Assembly (NCBI GenBank): GCA_002431395.1
Contig: DJEU01000025.1
Location: 62,001 to 126,000, forward strand
DNA: 64,000 nucleotides
Source: Lachnoclostridium sp. UBA5890
GTDB lineage: Bacteria; Bacillota; Clostridia; Lachnospirales; Lachnospiraceae
Reading direction: 5' to 3'
Below are positions 1-7,897 of the stretch, in pieces. The position numbers and the translations under genes are program-made. The first letter of the stretch is position 1; each line of letters starts with the position of its first letter. The notes beneath the pieces were generated by a model that was not told the origin of the DNA, did not search any database, and worked only from the letters and a program-made list of their open reading frames with translations.

Positions 1-35
1 TTTTTTTAGTGGTATCATAAAAGAAATATTAGTTT

Positions 36-66
36 GACATGCAGATTTTTTTGCATGTCTTTTTTT
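36..66 (+). terminator. Rho-independent terminator
   Basis: GACATGCA pairs with TGCATGTC around a short T-rich loop and is followed by a run of T. It ends the transcript of whatever gene lies left of the window, just before the gene at 85. Confidence 0.75.
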
Positions 67-84
67 ATTTCGAGGAGGGAAAAG

Positions 85-531
85 ATGAGTTTAGACATTT
101 ATACTTCTTTATGCAAGGAAATTGATGACCTTGAAACAACGATTATGCAAATTCGCGATTCTATCGAAAATTATTTAAAGGCAACAGATGCATTTTCTGG
201 TCCGTCATCTGACTTAAAAAGCATGGATTACTCCGCAGATCGCGTAAAAGGCGGAAACCAGAAACTATCTTTTGCAGAAGCACTAACACAGATATCCAAT
301 CAGCAAGACATCTTGCAGGAGCAATTGGAGCATCTTGCCAAATTAAAGAAAATCAAGCATTTATTTGATAAGACATATGCGAATAATCAAAGTACGATTC
401 AGGCACGGATTTTATATTATCGAAAAGTAAAAGGATTAACACAAAGACAAACGGCAGAGATAGTGGGGTACTCAGAACGGCAAGTTCAGCGGATAGAAAA
501 AAGTTTGAAAAAAAATGAAAAAAACTATTGA
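85..531 (+). CDS. Phage late-transcription regulator-like protein (ArpU/RinA type)
   Basis: 148 residues. The N-terminal two thirds is helical and charged. The C-terminal 40 residues form a sigma-70 region 4-like helix-turn-helix (KGLTQRQTAEIVGYSERQVQ). This layout and the position shortly before the terminase genes fit the ArpU/RinA/XRE-sigma-like activators that turn on late genes in Firmicutes phages. The start at 85 is chosen over an upstream ATG at 34 because GAGGAGGG precedes it at proper distance and the upstream ATG lies before the terminator stem. The stop codon overlaps the -35 box of the next promoter. The exact family is an inference. Confidence 0.7.
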   Translation: MSLDIYTSLCKEIDDLETTIMQIRDSIENYLKATDAFSGPSSDLKSMDYSADRVKGGNQKLSFAEALTQISNQQDILQEQLEHLAKLKKIKHLFDKTYANNQSTIQARILYYRKVKGLTQRQTAEIVGYSERQVQRIEKSLKKNEKNY

Positions 532-556
532 CATAGGACGCACCCTATGCTATACT
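528..556 (+). promoter_or_regulatory. Sigma-A type promoter
   Basis: TTGACA at 528-533 and TATACT at 551-556 with a 17-base spacer. It overlaps the stop codon of the preceding gene and drives the small membrane peptide at 602. Confidence 0.8.
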
Positions 557-601
557 ATAATCATAGTAGGGAAGGGAAATAAAGAAAAGGAGGTAAAACC
601 G

Positions 602-730
602 ATGAGCGGAAAAAAGAAAAAACGCTTACGTAAAAAGTTGAAAACGGTTATCTTGATAGCAACTATTATTCAAGTAGTTGTATCGACAATCTCCATAATT
701 GTTACAACAATCGTTTCACTTTTTAGGTAA
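602..730 (+). CDS. Lysine-rich single-span membrane peptide (type I toxin-like)
   Basis: 42 residues with a very basic N-terminus (about ten Lys/Arg in the first 15) and one hydrophobic span rich in I, V and T that ends in SLFR. A strong promoter lies 46 bases upstream, the ribosome site is AAAGGAGGT, and the gene is followed by a GAAA-capped GC hairpin (742-764). Its own strong promoter, small size and stable 3' structure resemble type I toxins or holin-like peptides, but I see no antisense promoter here. A similar peptide and context occurs at 24782. The function is unknown. Confidence 0.6.
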   Translation: MSGKKKKRLRKKLKTVILIATIIQVVVSTISIIVTTIVSLFR

Positions 731-800
731 GCGTATCGGGTGGGAGGGGCGAAAGCCCTATCCCTTAACGATATTATAACTGCCATCGGGAAAAAAAGCA

Positions 801-953
801 ATGGAAAAAATAATCATTATTTTGCAGGTTGTTTCAGTTTTAACAATGCTGGCATTGTTAGTTATAACAAAATACATGTGGCTGGCATTGGTTATGGCAA
901 TGACGTTGATTTCAATTATTATGAACATCATTGTATTTTTACAAAAGAAATGA
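801..953 (+). CDS. Small two-span membrane protein
   Basis: 50 residues, nearly all hydrophobic, with two predicted spans (IIIILQVVSVLTMLALLVI and a second around ALVMAMTLISIIM) and a short QKK tail. The ribosome site is poor, so translation may depend on the upstream gene. It lies between the basic membrane peptide at 602 and the DNA-binding-like protein at 964. The same order (basic peptide, hydrophobic peptide, DNA-binding protein) recurs at 24782-25280. A longer reading frame at 740-1039 on the same strand has no protein character and is rejected in its favour. Confidence 0.5.
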   Translation: MEKIIIILQVVSVLTMLALLVITKYMWLALVMAMTLISIIMNIIVFLQKK

Positions 954-963
954 GGTGTGAAAA

Positions 964-1155
964 ATGGGAAACAGTCAGACAGAAGCATCCAAACGTTATC
1001 GGGAAAAGATGGGACTTATATCCAAATCTTATCGAATGAAAAAAACGTTGGCGGATGAGTTTGCACAGGCTTGTCAGCAAAATGGAGTTTCGCAGGCAAG
1101 CCAGATATCAAAGATGATGCAGGCATACATTGACGAAACAAATGAAAAAAAATAA
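964..1155 (+). CDS. Ribbon-helix-helix-like small protein
   Basis: 63 residues, with a basic N-terminus and a C-terminal helix pair (LADEFAQACQQNGVSQASQI) that recalls Arc/MetJ-type or phage RHH regulators. GAGGTG precedes the ATG. It is the third gene of the small-protein cassette, and a terminator follows at 1221. It is probably a regulator of the cassette. The family call rests on pattern only. Confidence 0.55.
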   Translation: MGNSQTEASKRYREKMGLISKSYRMKKTLADEFAQACQQNGVSQASQISKMMQAYIDETNEKK

Positions 1156-1220
1156 AGATGTCGTGGAAATGTCGTGTTGACCTGTGTTATTATGATAGCG
1201 TGAAAAAGTTGCAGGAGAGA

Positions 1221-1250
1221 GCAGCCATCATTGAGGTGGCTGCTTTTCTT
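1221..1250 (+). terminator. Rho-independent terminator
   Basis: GCAGCCA pairs with TGGCTGC and is followed by TTTTCTT. It separates the small-protein cassette from the recombinase gene at 1276. Confidence 0.6.
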
Positions 1251-1275
1251 ATGCCGGAAAGTGAGATGAGAATGT

Positions 1276-1824
1276 ATGAACACGGTGCAGCCAATTCGTG
1301 ATTTGGGAAAAGTAAATGACATATATGATTATCTCAGCAGTCAGAACAAACGTAATGGATTACTGTTTGCCTTTGGTATTTATACAGGCTTGCGAATATC
1401 TGACATACTTTGCATCAAAGTAAGGCAGGTCAGAAATCAAAAGTATCTGTCAATTCGAGAAAGAAAGACAGGAAAAGAAAAAAATATTCGCTTGAATCAG
1501 TTTCTCAAAGAAAAGATTGATGAGTATATCGCGGATATGAAGAATTATGAATATCTTTTCTATGGTGAAAAAAAAACCAAACCCATGACACGGCAGCAAG
1601 CCTATAATATTTTGTCGAAGGCGGCAGAAAAATTTGGCGTGGGTGCAGTTGGTACACACACCCTGCGAAAGACATTTGGATATCATATGTATCAAAAGAC
1701 ACACGATGTTGCTCTGCTGATGGATGTATTTAACCATGACGATCCGTCAGTTACATTGAGGTATATCGGTGTTAATCAAGACACGAAAGACAAGTTATAT
1801 TTGGACGTTGATTTGCTTCAATAG
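1276..1824 (+). CDS. Short tyrosine recombinase (catalytic domain only)
   Basis: 182 residues, so only the catalytic domain of a tyrosine recombinase without an N-terminal arm-binding or core-binding domain. Visible catalytic elements are Arg in TGLRISDIL, Lys in RKTGK, His-x-x-Arg in THTLRKTFG, His in FNHDDPSVTLRYIG and the Tyr of RYIG. Such stand-alone genes occur near the packaging genes of many clostridial prophages. The element's own integrase is the full-length gene at 38467 next to attR. This one may serve dimer resolution, inversion or packaging. That role is unproven. The upstream ribosome site is weak. Confidence 0.8.
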   Translation: MNTVQPIRDLGKVNDIYDYLSSQNKRNGLLFAFGIYTGLRISDILCIKVRQVRNQKYLSIRERKTGKEKNIRLNQFLKEKIDEYIADMKNYEYLFYGEKKTKPMTRQQAYNILSKAAEKFGVGAVGTHTLRKTFGYHMYQKTHDVALLMDVFNHDDPSVTLRYIGVNQDTKDKLYLDVDLLQ

Positions 1825-2142
1825 TCCTTTTTTTATTAAAATAAACGGAAATTCGGATAATTGCGCCAAAACATTTGACATAAAAAGAAAATGTAAAATG
1901 TACATTGAAATTTTTTTGGCCACTTATTAGAAGAAAAAAACTTTTGAGCATTTGACAGAATTACAGATATGTCAAATATAAAAGAGAGCAAAAAGAGGGT
2001 CAGATTCTGACACAAAAACCCCCGATTTTTGCCAAGGTACTGTGGGACTAAAATTGGATTGCGGGTCGACGAAGGCTCGATCCTTGTCTAGTTTTAAAAT
2101 TAAAAAATTGGAGGTTGCCGTTTCCGGTGGAGGTGATTTGAG
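1825..2142 (+). other. Non-coding region before terminase (possible cos/pac region)
   Basis: 318 bases without a convincing gene. It holds an inverted repeat TTTGACA/TGTCAAA (about 1951-1977), the palindrome at 1997-2013, an A/T-flanked CAAAAA/TTTTTG stem, and a short GC-rich stretch with direct GTCGAC/CTCGAT-like motifs (about 2060-2085) directly upstream of the small terminase gene. Lambda-type phages place cos directly before the small terminase gene, so the packaging site may be here. I cannot identify the cut positions. Confidence 0.35.
1997..2013. repeat. Dispersed prophage palindrome, copy 1
   Basis: GGGTCAGATTCTGACAC, one base from the 17-bp consensus GTGTCAGAnTCTGACAC. It lies between the short recombinase and the small terminase gene. 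Confidence 0.7.
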
Positions 2143-2694
2143 TTGTCCGAAACAAAAAAGATTGATGATATATCAGCGATAACAGTGAATGCGACAGTCC
2201 TTGCGGATATCATTGGCGTAACAGATCGGCGTATTCGTGGACTTGCGGAAGAGGGGATTCTGGTGCGTGCGTCCAAAGGGCGCTACAACTTAAAAGAATC
2301 CCTGATAAACTACATACTTACATTGAAAGTGGCGAGAGAAGAGCCGGCATCGGCTGGTGATGACTTCTTAGATTTGGATAGCGTAAAGGCCAAGCACGAA
2401 GTGGTTAAGATGCAAATGTCTGAACTCAAACTTCATTTGATGGAAGGCACGATGCACAAGAGTGAAGATGTCCGGGCAGTGATGTGTGACATGCTGGTTG
2501 CTTTTCGGACTAAACTTATGAGCCATCCATCAAAAGCCGCACCGGTTCTTGCAAACATGTACGATGCGGCGCAGATTCAGACATATCTTGAAAAAGAGAT
2601 GACTGATATCTTGATGGAACTGCGACAGTATAATCCAAAAGAGTTTTATAATGATGATTATGTAGATTTGGAGGACGGTACAGATGATTCATAA
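2143..2694 (+). CDS. Terminase small subunit (Nu1-like)
   Basis: 183 residues. An N-terminal winged-helix/MerR-like segment (residues 12-55, VLADIIGVTDRRIRGLAEEG) is followed by a helical linker and a C-terminal part that would bind the large subunit, as in lambda Nu1. It recognises the packaging site and recruits the large subunit. The TTG start is chosen because GGAGGTGA lies seven bases before it. It overlaps the large-subunit gene by 11 bases, which suggests translational coupling. Confidence 0.8.
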   Translation: MSETKKIDDISAITVNATVLADIIGVTDRRIRGLAEEGILVRASKGRYNLKESLINYILTLKVAREEPASAGDDFLDLDSVKAKHEVVKMQMSELKLHLMEGTMHKSEDVRAVMCDMLVAFRTKLMSHPSKAAPVLANMYDAAQIQTYLEKEMTDILMELRQYNPKEFYNDDYVDLEDGTDDS

Positions 2695-4525
2695 GATTGA
2701 GTATAAAACCGTTCATTTGTTTGAAAAGATATTTGAAGTTTTGGAACCGCCGAAGCCTTTGACGATATCTTCGTGGGCGGCTGAAAAGAGAAGACTGTCA
2801 AGAGAAGCATCGGCAGAGCCGGGGCGTTGGAATCTTGACCGGGCACCATATCAGAGAAGTATTATGGACGCAATAAGCAGTCCCGGATTAAAACGAGTAG
2901 TGTTAATGACATCGGCTCAGATCGGCAAGACAGAAATGCTGCTTAATACGATTGGCTACTATTCAGAGCATGATCCCTCGCCGATCATGGTAGTCAATCC
3001 AACAGATGCGATGGCGCAGGCTTTTTCGAAAGACAGACTGGCACCGATGATTCGTGATACAGAGTGTTTGAAAGAAATTTATGGAATGGCAAAAAGTCGT
3101 GATACGGCGAATACGATTTTGCATAAACAATTTCCGGGCGGACATATCACGATGATTGGAGCCAATGCGCCAACCAATTTGGCATCACGTCCCATTCGGA
3201 TATTGCTTTTAGACGAGGTAGACCGCTATCCGGCATCGGCAGGAACAGAAGGTGATCCGGTCGATTTGGCAGACAAACGAACAACCACTTTTTGGAATCG
3301 AAAAGTGGTTCTGGTATCAACTCCAACAGAGAAGGGAGTCAGCCGGATAGAAAAAGAATATTTGAAATCATCACAGGAAGAATGGTGTGTACAATGTCCA
3401 TACTGTGGAAAATATACGCCGTTTAAATGGGACAACCTTGACTTCAAGGATATGATGATGAAGTGTGATTACTGCGAGGAGAAACTGTCCGAAGATGAAT
3501 GGAAAGAACAGCCGGGAATGTTTGTGGCGCAAAATCCTTCCGTCACGGATATAAGAGGTTTCCATTTGAATGAGATGGCTTCGCCGTGGAAACGATGGAA
3601 AGATATCAAGCAGGCTTATTTGGAGGCGGTAAAGGATAAAAAAGAAACCGGTTCAGATTACAAATTAAGAACATGGGTCAATACCTCACTGGGAGAGCCA
3701 TATGAAGTGATGGGGGCAAAAGCAGACCTTAAGGATCTGATAAATCGGCGTGAGAAATACACGGCGGAACTCCCCAAAGGAGTACTTCTGCTTACGGCAG
3801 CAGTCGATGTACAGGACGATCGTCTTGAACTCGAAGTGTGCGGCTGGGGTGCCGGATATGAATCATGGGGAATTACTTACGAAAAATTATATGGCAATTT
3901 GGAAAAAGATTTCATATGGGAAGAACTGGAGGCGTTCCTTTCCAAGCCGTTTACGTTTGAGGACGGCCAAGCACTAAACATAGCATGCACATTCATTGAT
4001 ACTGGTGGACATTTTACGACGCAATCATACAAATGGCTAAAGTCGATGCAGCAAAAAAAGAAAATGATCTTTGGGATTAAGGGAATGGGCTCAAATGGGA
4101 TTCCGTTGTTGCATAAAAAATCTACGAATAATCAATACAATGTACCAATTTTAATATTGGGCGTTAATGCTGGCAAAGAGACAGTGCTGGAAAGGTTGTA
4201 TATCACAGAATATGGATCCGGATACTGTCACTTTCCGGAAAATATTGACCGTGGTTACGATCAAAAATATATGAAAGGTCTGACGTCCGAACAGAGGATT
4301 GTAAAAGATGTAAAGGGCAAGCCAACAGTCTGTTGGGTAAAAAGACCCGGCGCAAGGAATGAGCCTTTCGATTTGCGAAACTATAACACGGCAGCAGTAG
4401 AATTTTTGAATCCGAATTTTGCAATATTAGCAAAAAAAGTAAGTGAAGGAATTAATTATATGCAGCCACAGAGAACGGTGGCGGGAAAAAGAAAATCCGG
4501 TGTAGTGAGCCGGGGGATTCAATAA
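2684..4525 (+). CDS. Terminase large subunit (GpA family)
   Basis: 613 residues, the usual length of lambda GpA-family terminases. A Walker A-like motif TSAQIGKTE is near residue 77, and the Walker B RILLLDEVDRY is near residue 170. A zinc-binding CPYCG...CDYC pair follows near residues 245-265, and the nuclease domain forms the C-terminal half (AAVDVQDDRLELEVCGWG). The protein cuts concatemers and drives DNA into the prohead. It is followed at once by the small head gene and the portal gene. Confidence 0.93.
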   Translation: MIHKIEYKTVHLFEKIFEVLEPPKPLTISSWAAEKRRLSREASAEPGRWNLDRAPYQRSIMDAISSPGLKRVVLMTSAQIGKTEMLLNTIGYYSEHDPSPIMVVNPTDAMAQAFSKDRLAPMIRDTECLKEIYGMAKSRDTANTILHKQFPGGHITMIGANAPTNLASRPIRILLLDEVDRYPASAGTEGDPVDLADKRTTTFWNRKVVLVSTPTEKGVSRIEKEYLKSSQEEWCVQCPYCGKYTPFKWDNLDFKDMMMKCDYCEEKLSEDEWKEQPGMFVAQNPSVTDIRGFHLNEMASPWKRWKDIKQAYLEAVKDKKETGSDYKLRTWVNTSLGEPYEVMGAKADLKDLINRREKYTAELPKGVLLLTAAVDVQDDRLELEVCGWGAGYESWGITYEKLYGNLEKDFIWEELEAFLSKPFTFEDGQALNIACTFIDTGGHFTTQSYKWLKSMQQKKKMIFGIKGMGSNGIPLLHKKSTNNQYNVPILILGVNAGKETVLERLYITEYGSGYCHFPENIDRGYDQKYMKGLTSEQRIVKDVKGKPTVCWVKRPGARNEPFDLRNYNTAAVEFLNPNFAILAKKVSEGINYMQPQRTVAGKRKSGVVSRGIQ

Positions 4526-4540
4526 TTGAGGAGGATGAGC

Positions 4541-4780
4541 ATGAATACAAGTGAAAAGCAAAAGAGACTGGAGCGGTACCAGAGGCAGAGAGAGTTATAT
4601 CTAAAAGCGGAAGAAGCCGTGCTGATAAGCCAGTCATATACAATAGGAACTCGGACTGTGACAAGAGCAGATCTGACCGAGATACGAAAGGCAATTGAGT
4701 ATCTTGACGAGAAGATCGATGAATTAGAAAGCAGCGGCGGAAAGCGAAGAGTTTTCCGTGTGATTCCGAGGGATCTGTAG
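4541..4780 (+). CDS. Small head-joining protein (GpW/DUF6148-like)
   Basis: 79 residues, helical, with the motif YTIGTRTVTRADLTEIRKAI typical of the small proteins found between terminase and portal in lambda-like phages (gpW or DUF6148). Such proteins complete the head neck. ATG 4541 is preceded by GAGGAGG at the right distance. An in-frame TTG at 4526 would leave no ribosome site. Confidence 0.7.
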   Translation: MNTSEKQKRLERYQRQRELYLKAEEAVLISQSYTIGTRTVTRADLTEIRKAIEYLDEKIDELESSGGKRRVFRVIPRDL

Positions 4781-4790
4781 GAGGTAGATT

Positions 4791-6365
4791 ATGAATGCGA
4801 TTGACCGGGCAATTGAATGGATGGCTCCGGAGCATGCTTTGAGACGCATGGATGCCAGAAATCGATTGCAAATGATTCGAAGGATAAAAAACTCTGGATA
4901 CGATGAATCCGCTGCAAGCCGGAAAAAGAATTATGGACGGGGATGGAACCCAGCGAATAAGTCACCACAGGAAGATATTGACAAAAATCTTCCAACCTTA
5001 CGCGCAAGAAGTAGAAGCCTTGTTACTTCTGCGCCACTTGCAACAAGTGCCATCCGAACAAACCGAACCAATATTGTCGGAAGCGGCATCCGTCCGGCAC
5101 CCAAAATTGACTTTGACCGTCTTAATTTATCCGAAGGAGAAGCCCAGCGCTGGCAGAAAAACACACAGCGCGAGTTCAATGTGTGGGCGGAATCGAAGCA
5201 CTCGGATCTTCGAAAGTTAAATAATTTTTATGAAAACCAGCAGCTTATATTGATGAATCAGCTGGTTAATGGAGATGCCTGCTGCATCTTTACATATGCA
5301 GACAAAAGGGATAATCGGTTTATGCCATATGATCTCCGGCTGAATATCATCGAAAGTGACCGCATATGTACACCGGGGACGACAACGAATGTAAATCTTT
5401 TTTACAAAGAGCCAACCACACACAACCGTGTATACAACGGAGTGGAGATTGATGACAAGGGAGCAGTTGTAGCATATCACATCTGCTCGGCGTATCCTAA
5501 TTCGAATCTGAACATAAAAAAGGAATGGGTTCGAGTGAAAGCCTACGGTGAAGAAACCGGTTTGGAAAATGTGCTGATGATTTTTGATTCCGAACGTGCA
5601 GAGCAGTATCGAGGTGTTCCGTATCTGGCACCAGTCATTGAGAGTCTGAAACAGTTGACAAGGTATACGGAAGCTGAGTTGATGTCTGCGGTAGTAAGTT
5701 CTTTTTTTACTGCATTTGTGAAAACGGAGGCAGATACCGGTGAGAATCCTTTTACAGGAATGATACCGGAGGAAGATTCCGTGTCAAATTCCCAAACACA
5801 TTATGAAATGGGACCGGGAGCAATCAATGTGTTGAATCCGGGAGAGAGCGTGGAGTTTGGCGATCCGAAGCATCCAAACGGCAACTTCGATATGTTTGTA
5901 TTGAGCATGGCTAAATATACTGGAGCGGCGTTGGAGATTCCGGTGGAATTGCTGACAAAAAGTTTTACAGCGTCATACTCTGCATCAAGAGCTGCTCTTT
6001 TGGAGAGCTGGAAGATGTTCCGAATGCGCAGGCAGTGGTTAGTCAATGATTTTTGTCAGCCGGTGTATGAAAGATTTTTGATGGAAGCAGTAGCTTCGGG
6101 GCGGATTGTCGCACCGGGCTTTTTTTATTCTCCAGTGGTTCGAAAAGCATGGAGTGCCTGCCAATGGAATGGACCGGCACCGGGCATGATCGATCCTGTG
6201 AAAGAATTACAGGCTGCTAAACTTAAAATTGATCTTGGCGTATCTTCTCGTGAGAAAGAAGCTATTGAGATCAATGGAACAGAGTTTAACGACAATATCC
6301 GTCAGCTGGGGAAAGAAGCTGAGTTGATTAGAAACTATATCGGAAAGGAAGAAGAGAATGAATAA
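4791..6365 (+). CDS. Portal protein (lambda type)
   Basis: 524 residues, lambda B-family portal. It has the family's N-terminal conserved run (LRARSRSLVTSAPLATSAI near residue 66), the NGDACCIF segment and the C-terminal AWSACQWNGPAPGMIDPVKE signature. Twelve copies would form the DNA channel at one capsid vertex. The start has a clear GGAGG. The gene overlaps the protease gene by eight bases. Confidence 0.93.
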   Translation: MNAIDRAIEWMAPEHALRRMDARNRLQMIRRIKNSGYDESAASRKKNYGRGWNPANKSPQEDIDKNLPTLRARSRSLVTSAPLATSAIRTNRTNIVGSGIRPAPKIDFDRLNLSEGEAQRWQKNTQREFNVWAESKHSDLRKLNNFYENQQLILMNQLVNGDACCIFTYADKRDNRFMPYDLRLNIIESDRICTPGTTTNVNLFYKEPTTHNRVYNGVEIDDKGAVVAYHICSAYPNSNLNIKKEWVRVKAYGEETGLENVLMIFDSERAEQYRGVPYLAPVIESLKQLTRYTEAELMSAVVSSFFTAFVKTEADTGENPFTGMIPEEDSVSNSQTHYEMGPGAINVLNPGESVEFGDPKHPNGNFDMFVLSMAKYTGAALEIPVELLTKSFTASYSASRAALLESWKMFRMRRQWLVNDFCQPVYERFLMEAVASGRIVAPGFFYSPVVRKAWSACQWNGPAPGMIDPVKELQAAKLKIDLGVSSREKEAIEINGTEFNDNIRQLGKEAELIRNYIGKEEENE

Positions 6366-7521
6366 ATTTTGGAAATTTCAAAACAGCAAATATGCGGATA
6401 ATGAAGCGGAGTTATATCTTTACGGAGAAATCTGTTCAGAAGAACCGTGGTGGGATGAGGATTATGTTGCGTATCGCCAATTCATACAAGAATTGAATGA
6501 TGTGGAAGCAGATACGATTCACGTTCGAGTCAACTCACCGGGGGGTGACGTAATGTCTGCATTTGCTATTTTTAGTCAGTTAAAGGCCTGTGGAAAACAC
6601 ATTGTAGCGCATATTGACGGAATGTGTGCATCGGCAGCAACGATTGTCATTATGGCAGCAGACGAAATTATTGCTTCCTGCAATGCTATGGTACTGATTC
6701 ACGATCCACTTGTAGGACTGGTTGGTTATTACAACGAAACGGATTTGAAAAAAATTATTGAAGACATGAGTGCGGTTAAAGAAAGCATTATTGCTTCATA
6801 TCGTAGCAGAATTTCAGATATCAGTGAAGAAGAATTTTCAACGCTTATGAGCGAAGAAAAATGGTTGACGGCACAGGAGGCAGTTGACCTCGGATTGGTA
6901 GATGAGATTGCATACTCAAATATCTCGGATATTCGCGATTGCGGAAAATATATTATGGTCAACTCGGTTCGAGTGGATAAGAACCATCTGAGTAAAGAGC
7001 CAGATAAGCGTTTTACCCAAAATGCTAATCATAAAACAACAAATAAGCCTATGGAAAACAAACAGATCAAAGGAGGTAACAAGAATATGGGCGATAAAAA
7101 TGTAACAATTAAGACGGTCGCTGATTTGCAGAATGCTTACCCGGAACTGTGTACAAGCATGGTTCAGGATGCCGTAGATCAGGAGCGCAAAAGAATGAAA
7201 GCACTGGACGATATCGAAAATGCGGTACCAAAAGAAATGCTGGCAAAAGCCAAGTACGAAGAGCCAAAAGATGCAAAGGAAGTAGCATATGAAGCTATTT
7301 TGGCAGAGAAAAAGGTTGGTTCAAACTTTATGGAAAGTCTACAGCACGATGCAAAAAACAGTGGTGCAGAAAAAGTACCACCGGCACCAAAAGATATCCA
7401 GGATGATGAGCCGGGAGAAAACACACCGGAAAATGATGACGAAAAGCAAGTCAATAAAAAGCGAGTTAATAAATTAGCGACCGCTTTTGAAAATGTTCAG
7501 AAAAAGAAAGGAGGAAAATAA
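6358..7521 (+). CDS. Head maturation protease, ClpP-like, with scaffold domain
   Basis: 387 residues. Residues 1-200 are a ClpP/S49-type serine protease with VNSPGGDV, the catalytic Ser in CASAATIVIMA and the His in VLIHDPL. The remainder is a charged linker followed by a helical scaffold-like part (residues 243-387). As in lambda C/Nu3, the C-terminal part carries its own start (7087). The protease trims portal, scaffold and other head proteins during maturation. The gene overlaps the portal gene by eight bases. Confidence 0.9.
   Translation: MNKFWKFQNSKYADNEAELYLYGEICSEEPWWDEDYVAYRQFIQELNDVEADTIHVRVNSPGGDVMSAFAIFSQLKACGKHIVAHIDGMCASAATIVIMAADEIIASCNAMVLIHDPLVGLVGYYNETDLKKIIEDMSAVKESIIASYRSRISDISEEEFSTLMSEEKWLTAQEAVDLGLVDEIAYSNISDIRDCGKYIMVNSVRVDKNHLSKEPDKRFTQNANHKTTNKPMENKQIKGGNKNMGDKNVTIKTVADLQNAYPELCTSMVQDAVDQERKRMKALDDIENAVPKEMLAKAKYEEPKDAKEVAYEAILAEKKVGSNFMESLQHDAKNSGAEKVPPAPKDIQDDEPGENTPENDDEKQVNKKRVNKLATAFENVQKKKGGK
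7087..7521 (+). CDS. Nested scaffold protein (Nu3-like)
   Basis: An in-frame ATG inside the protease gene is preceded by a textbook AGGAGGT ten bases upstream and follows a charged linker. The product would be 144 residues, acidic and helical, matching the layout of lambda Nu3 inside gene C. The internal ribosome site is far stronger than needed by chance. Separate production of scaffold is an inference from the lambda model. Confidence 0.65.
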   Translation: MGDKNVTIKTVADLQNAYPELCTSMVQDAVDQERKRMKALDDIENAVPKEMLAKAKYEEPKDAKEVAYEAILAEKKVGSNFMESLQHDAKNSGAEKVPPAPKDIQDDEPGENTPENDDEKQVNKKRVNKLATAFENVQKKKGGK

Positions 7522-7522
7522 G

Positions 7523-7894
7523 ATGGACTTTTTTGAAAAAATCGGTGAATACAAGCCGGATCATCTGATTGCGGGAACACAACTCGGATTTATGACAAGA
7601 GGAATCAAACTGGAAGCAGGGCAGGGCGTTTTGAAGCGCGGAACACTTCTGTATGATAAAGGCGATGGAACATATGCGATGTTTGATGCTTCTATTGAGA
7701 AAATTGTTCCAAACGGCATACTGACAGATGAGGTGGATACGGGAACATCTACTTCGGGAAGTGCTGTTGTCGCAGAGGAGTACATCACAGGAACATTTAA
7801 TGTGGCAGCAGTTATCGCAAAAAGCGGAACGACTGTGTCAGATTATACAGAAGAGCTTAGAAAGCTCGGTATCTTTTTAAAGGAGGTAGAGTAA
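7523..7894 (+). CDS. Head decoration protein (GpD-like)
   Basis: 123 residues, with the family pattern of an early glycine-rich strand (QGVLKRGTLL) and a late VAAVIAKSG segment, located between protease and major capsid genes as in lambda. It would stabilise the expanded capsid. ATG 7523 follows AAAGGAGG closely. An upstream in-frame ATG at 7487 overlaps the protease gene and lacks a ribosome site. Confidence 0.85.
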   Translation: MDFFEKIGEYKPDHLIAGTQLGFMTRGIKLEAGQGVLKRGTLLYDKGDGTYAMFDASIEKIVPNGILTDEVDTGTSTSGSAVVAEEYITGTFNVAAVIAKSGTTVSDYTEELRKLGIFLKEVE

Positions 7895-7897
7895 AAG

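Noticed and set aside
740..1039. 99-residue frame on the plus strand
   Set aside because: Odd composition, no ribosome site, and it covers two better small genes (801-953, 964-1155) in other frames.
1200..1301. 33-residue GTG frame (KKLQERAAIIEVAAFLMPES)
   Set aside because: It looks protein-like but has no ribosome site, contains the terminator stem at 1221 and runs into the recombinase start. Kept out for lack of support.
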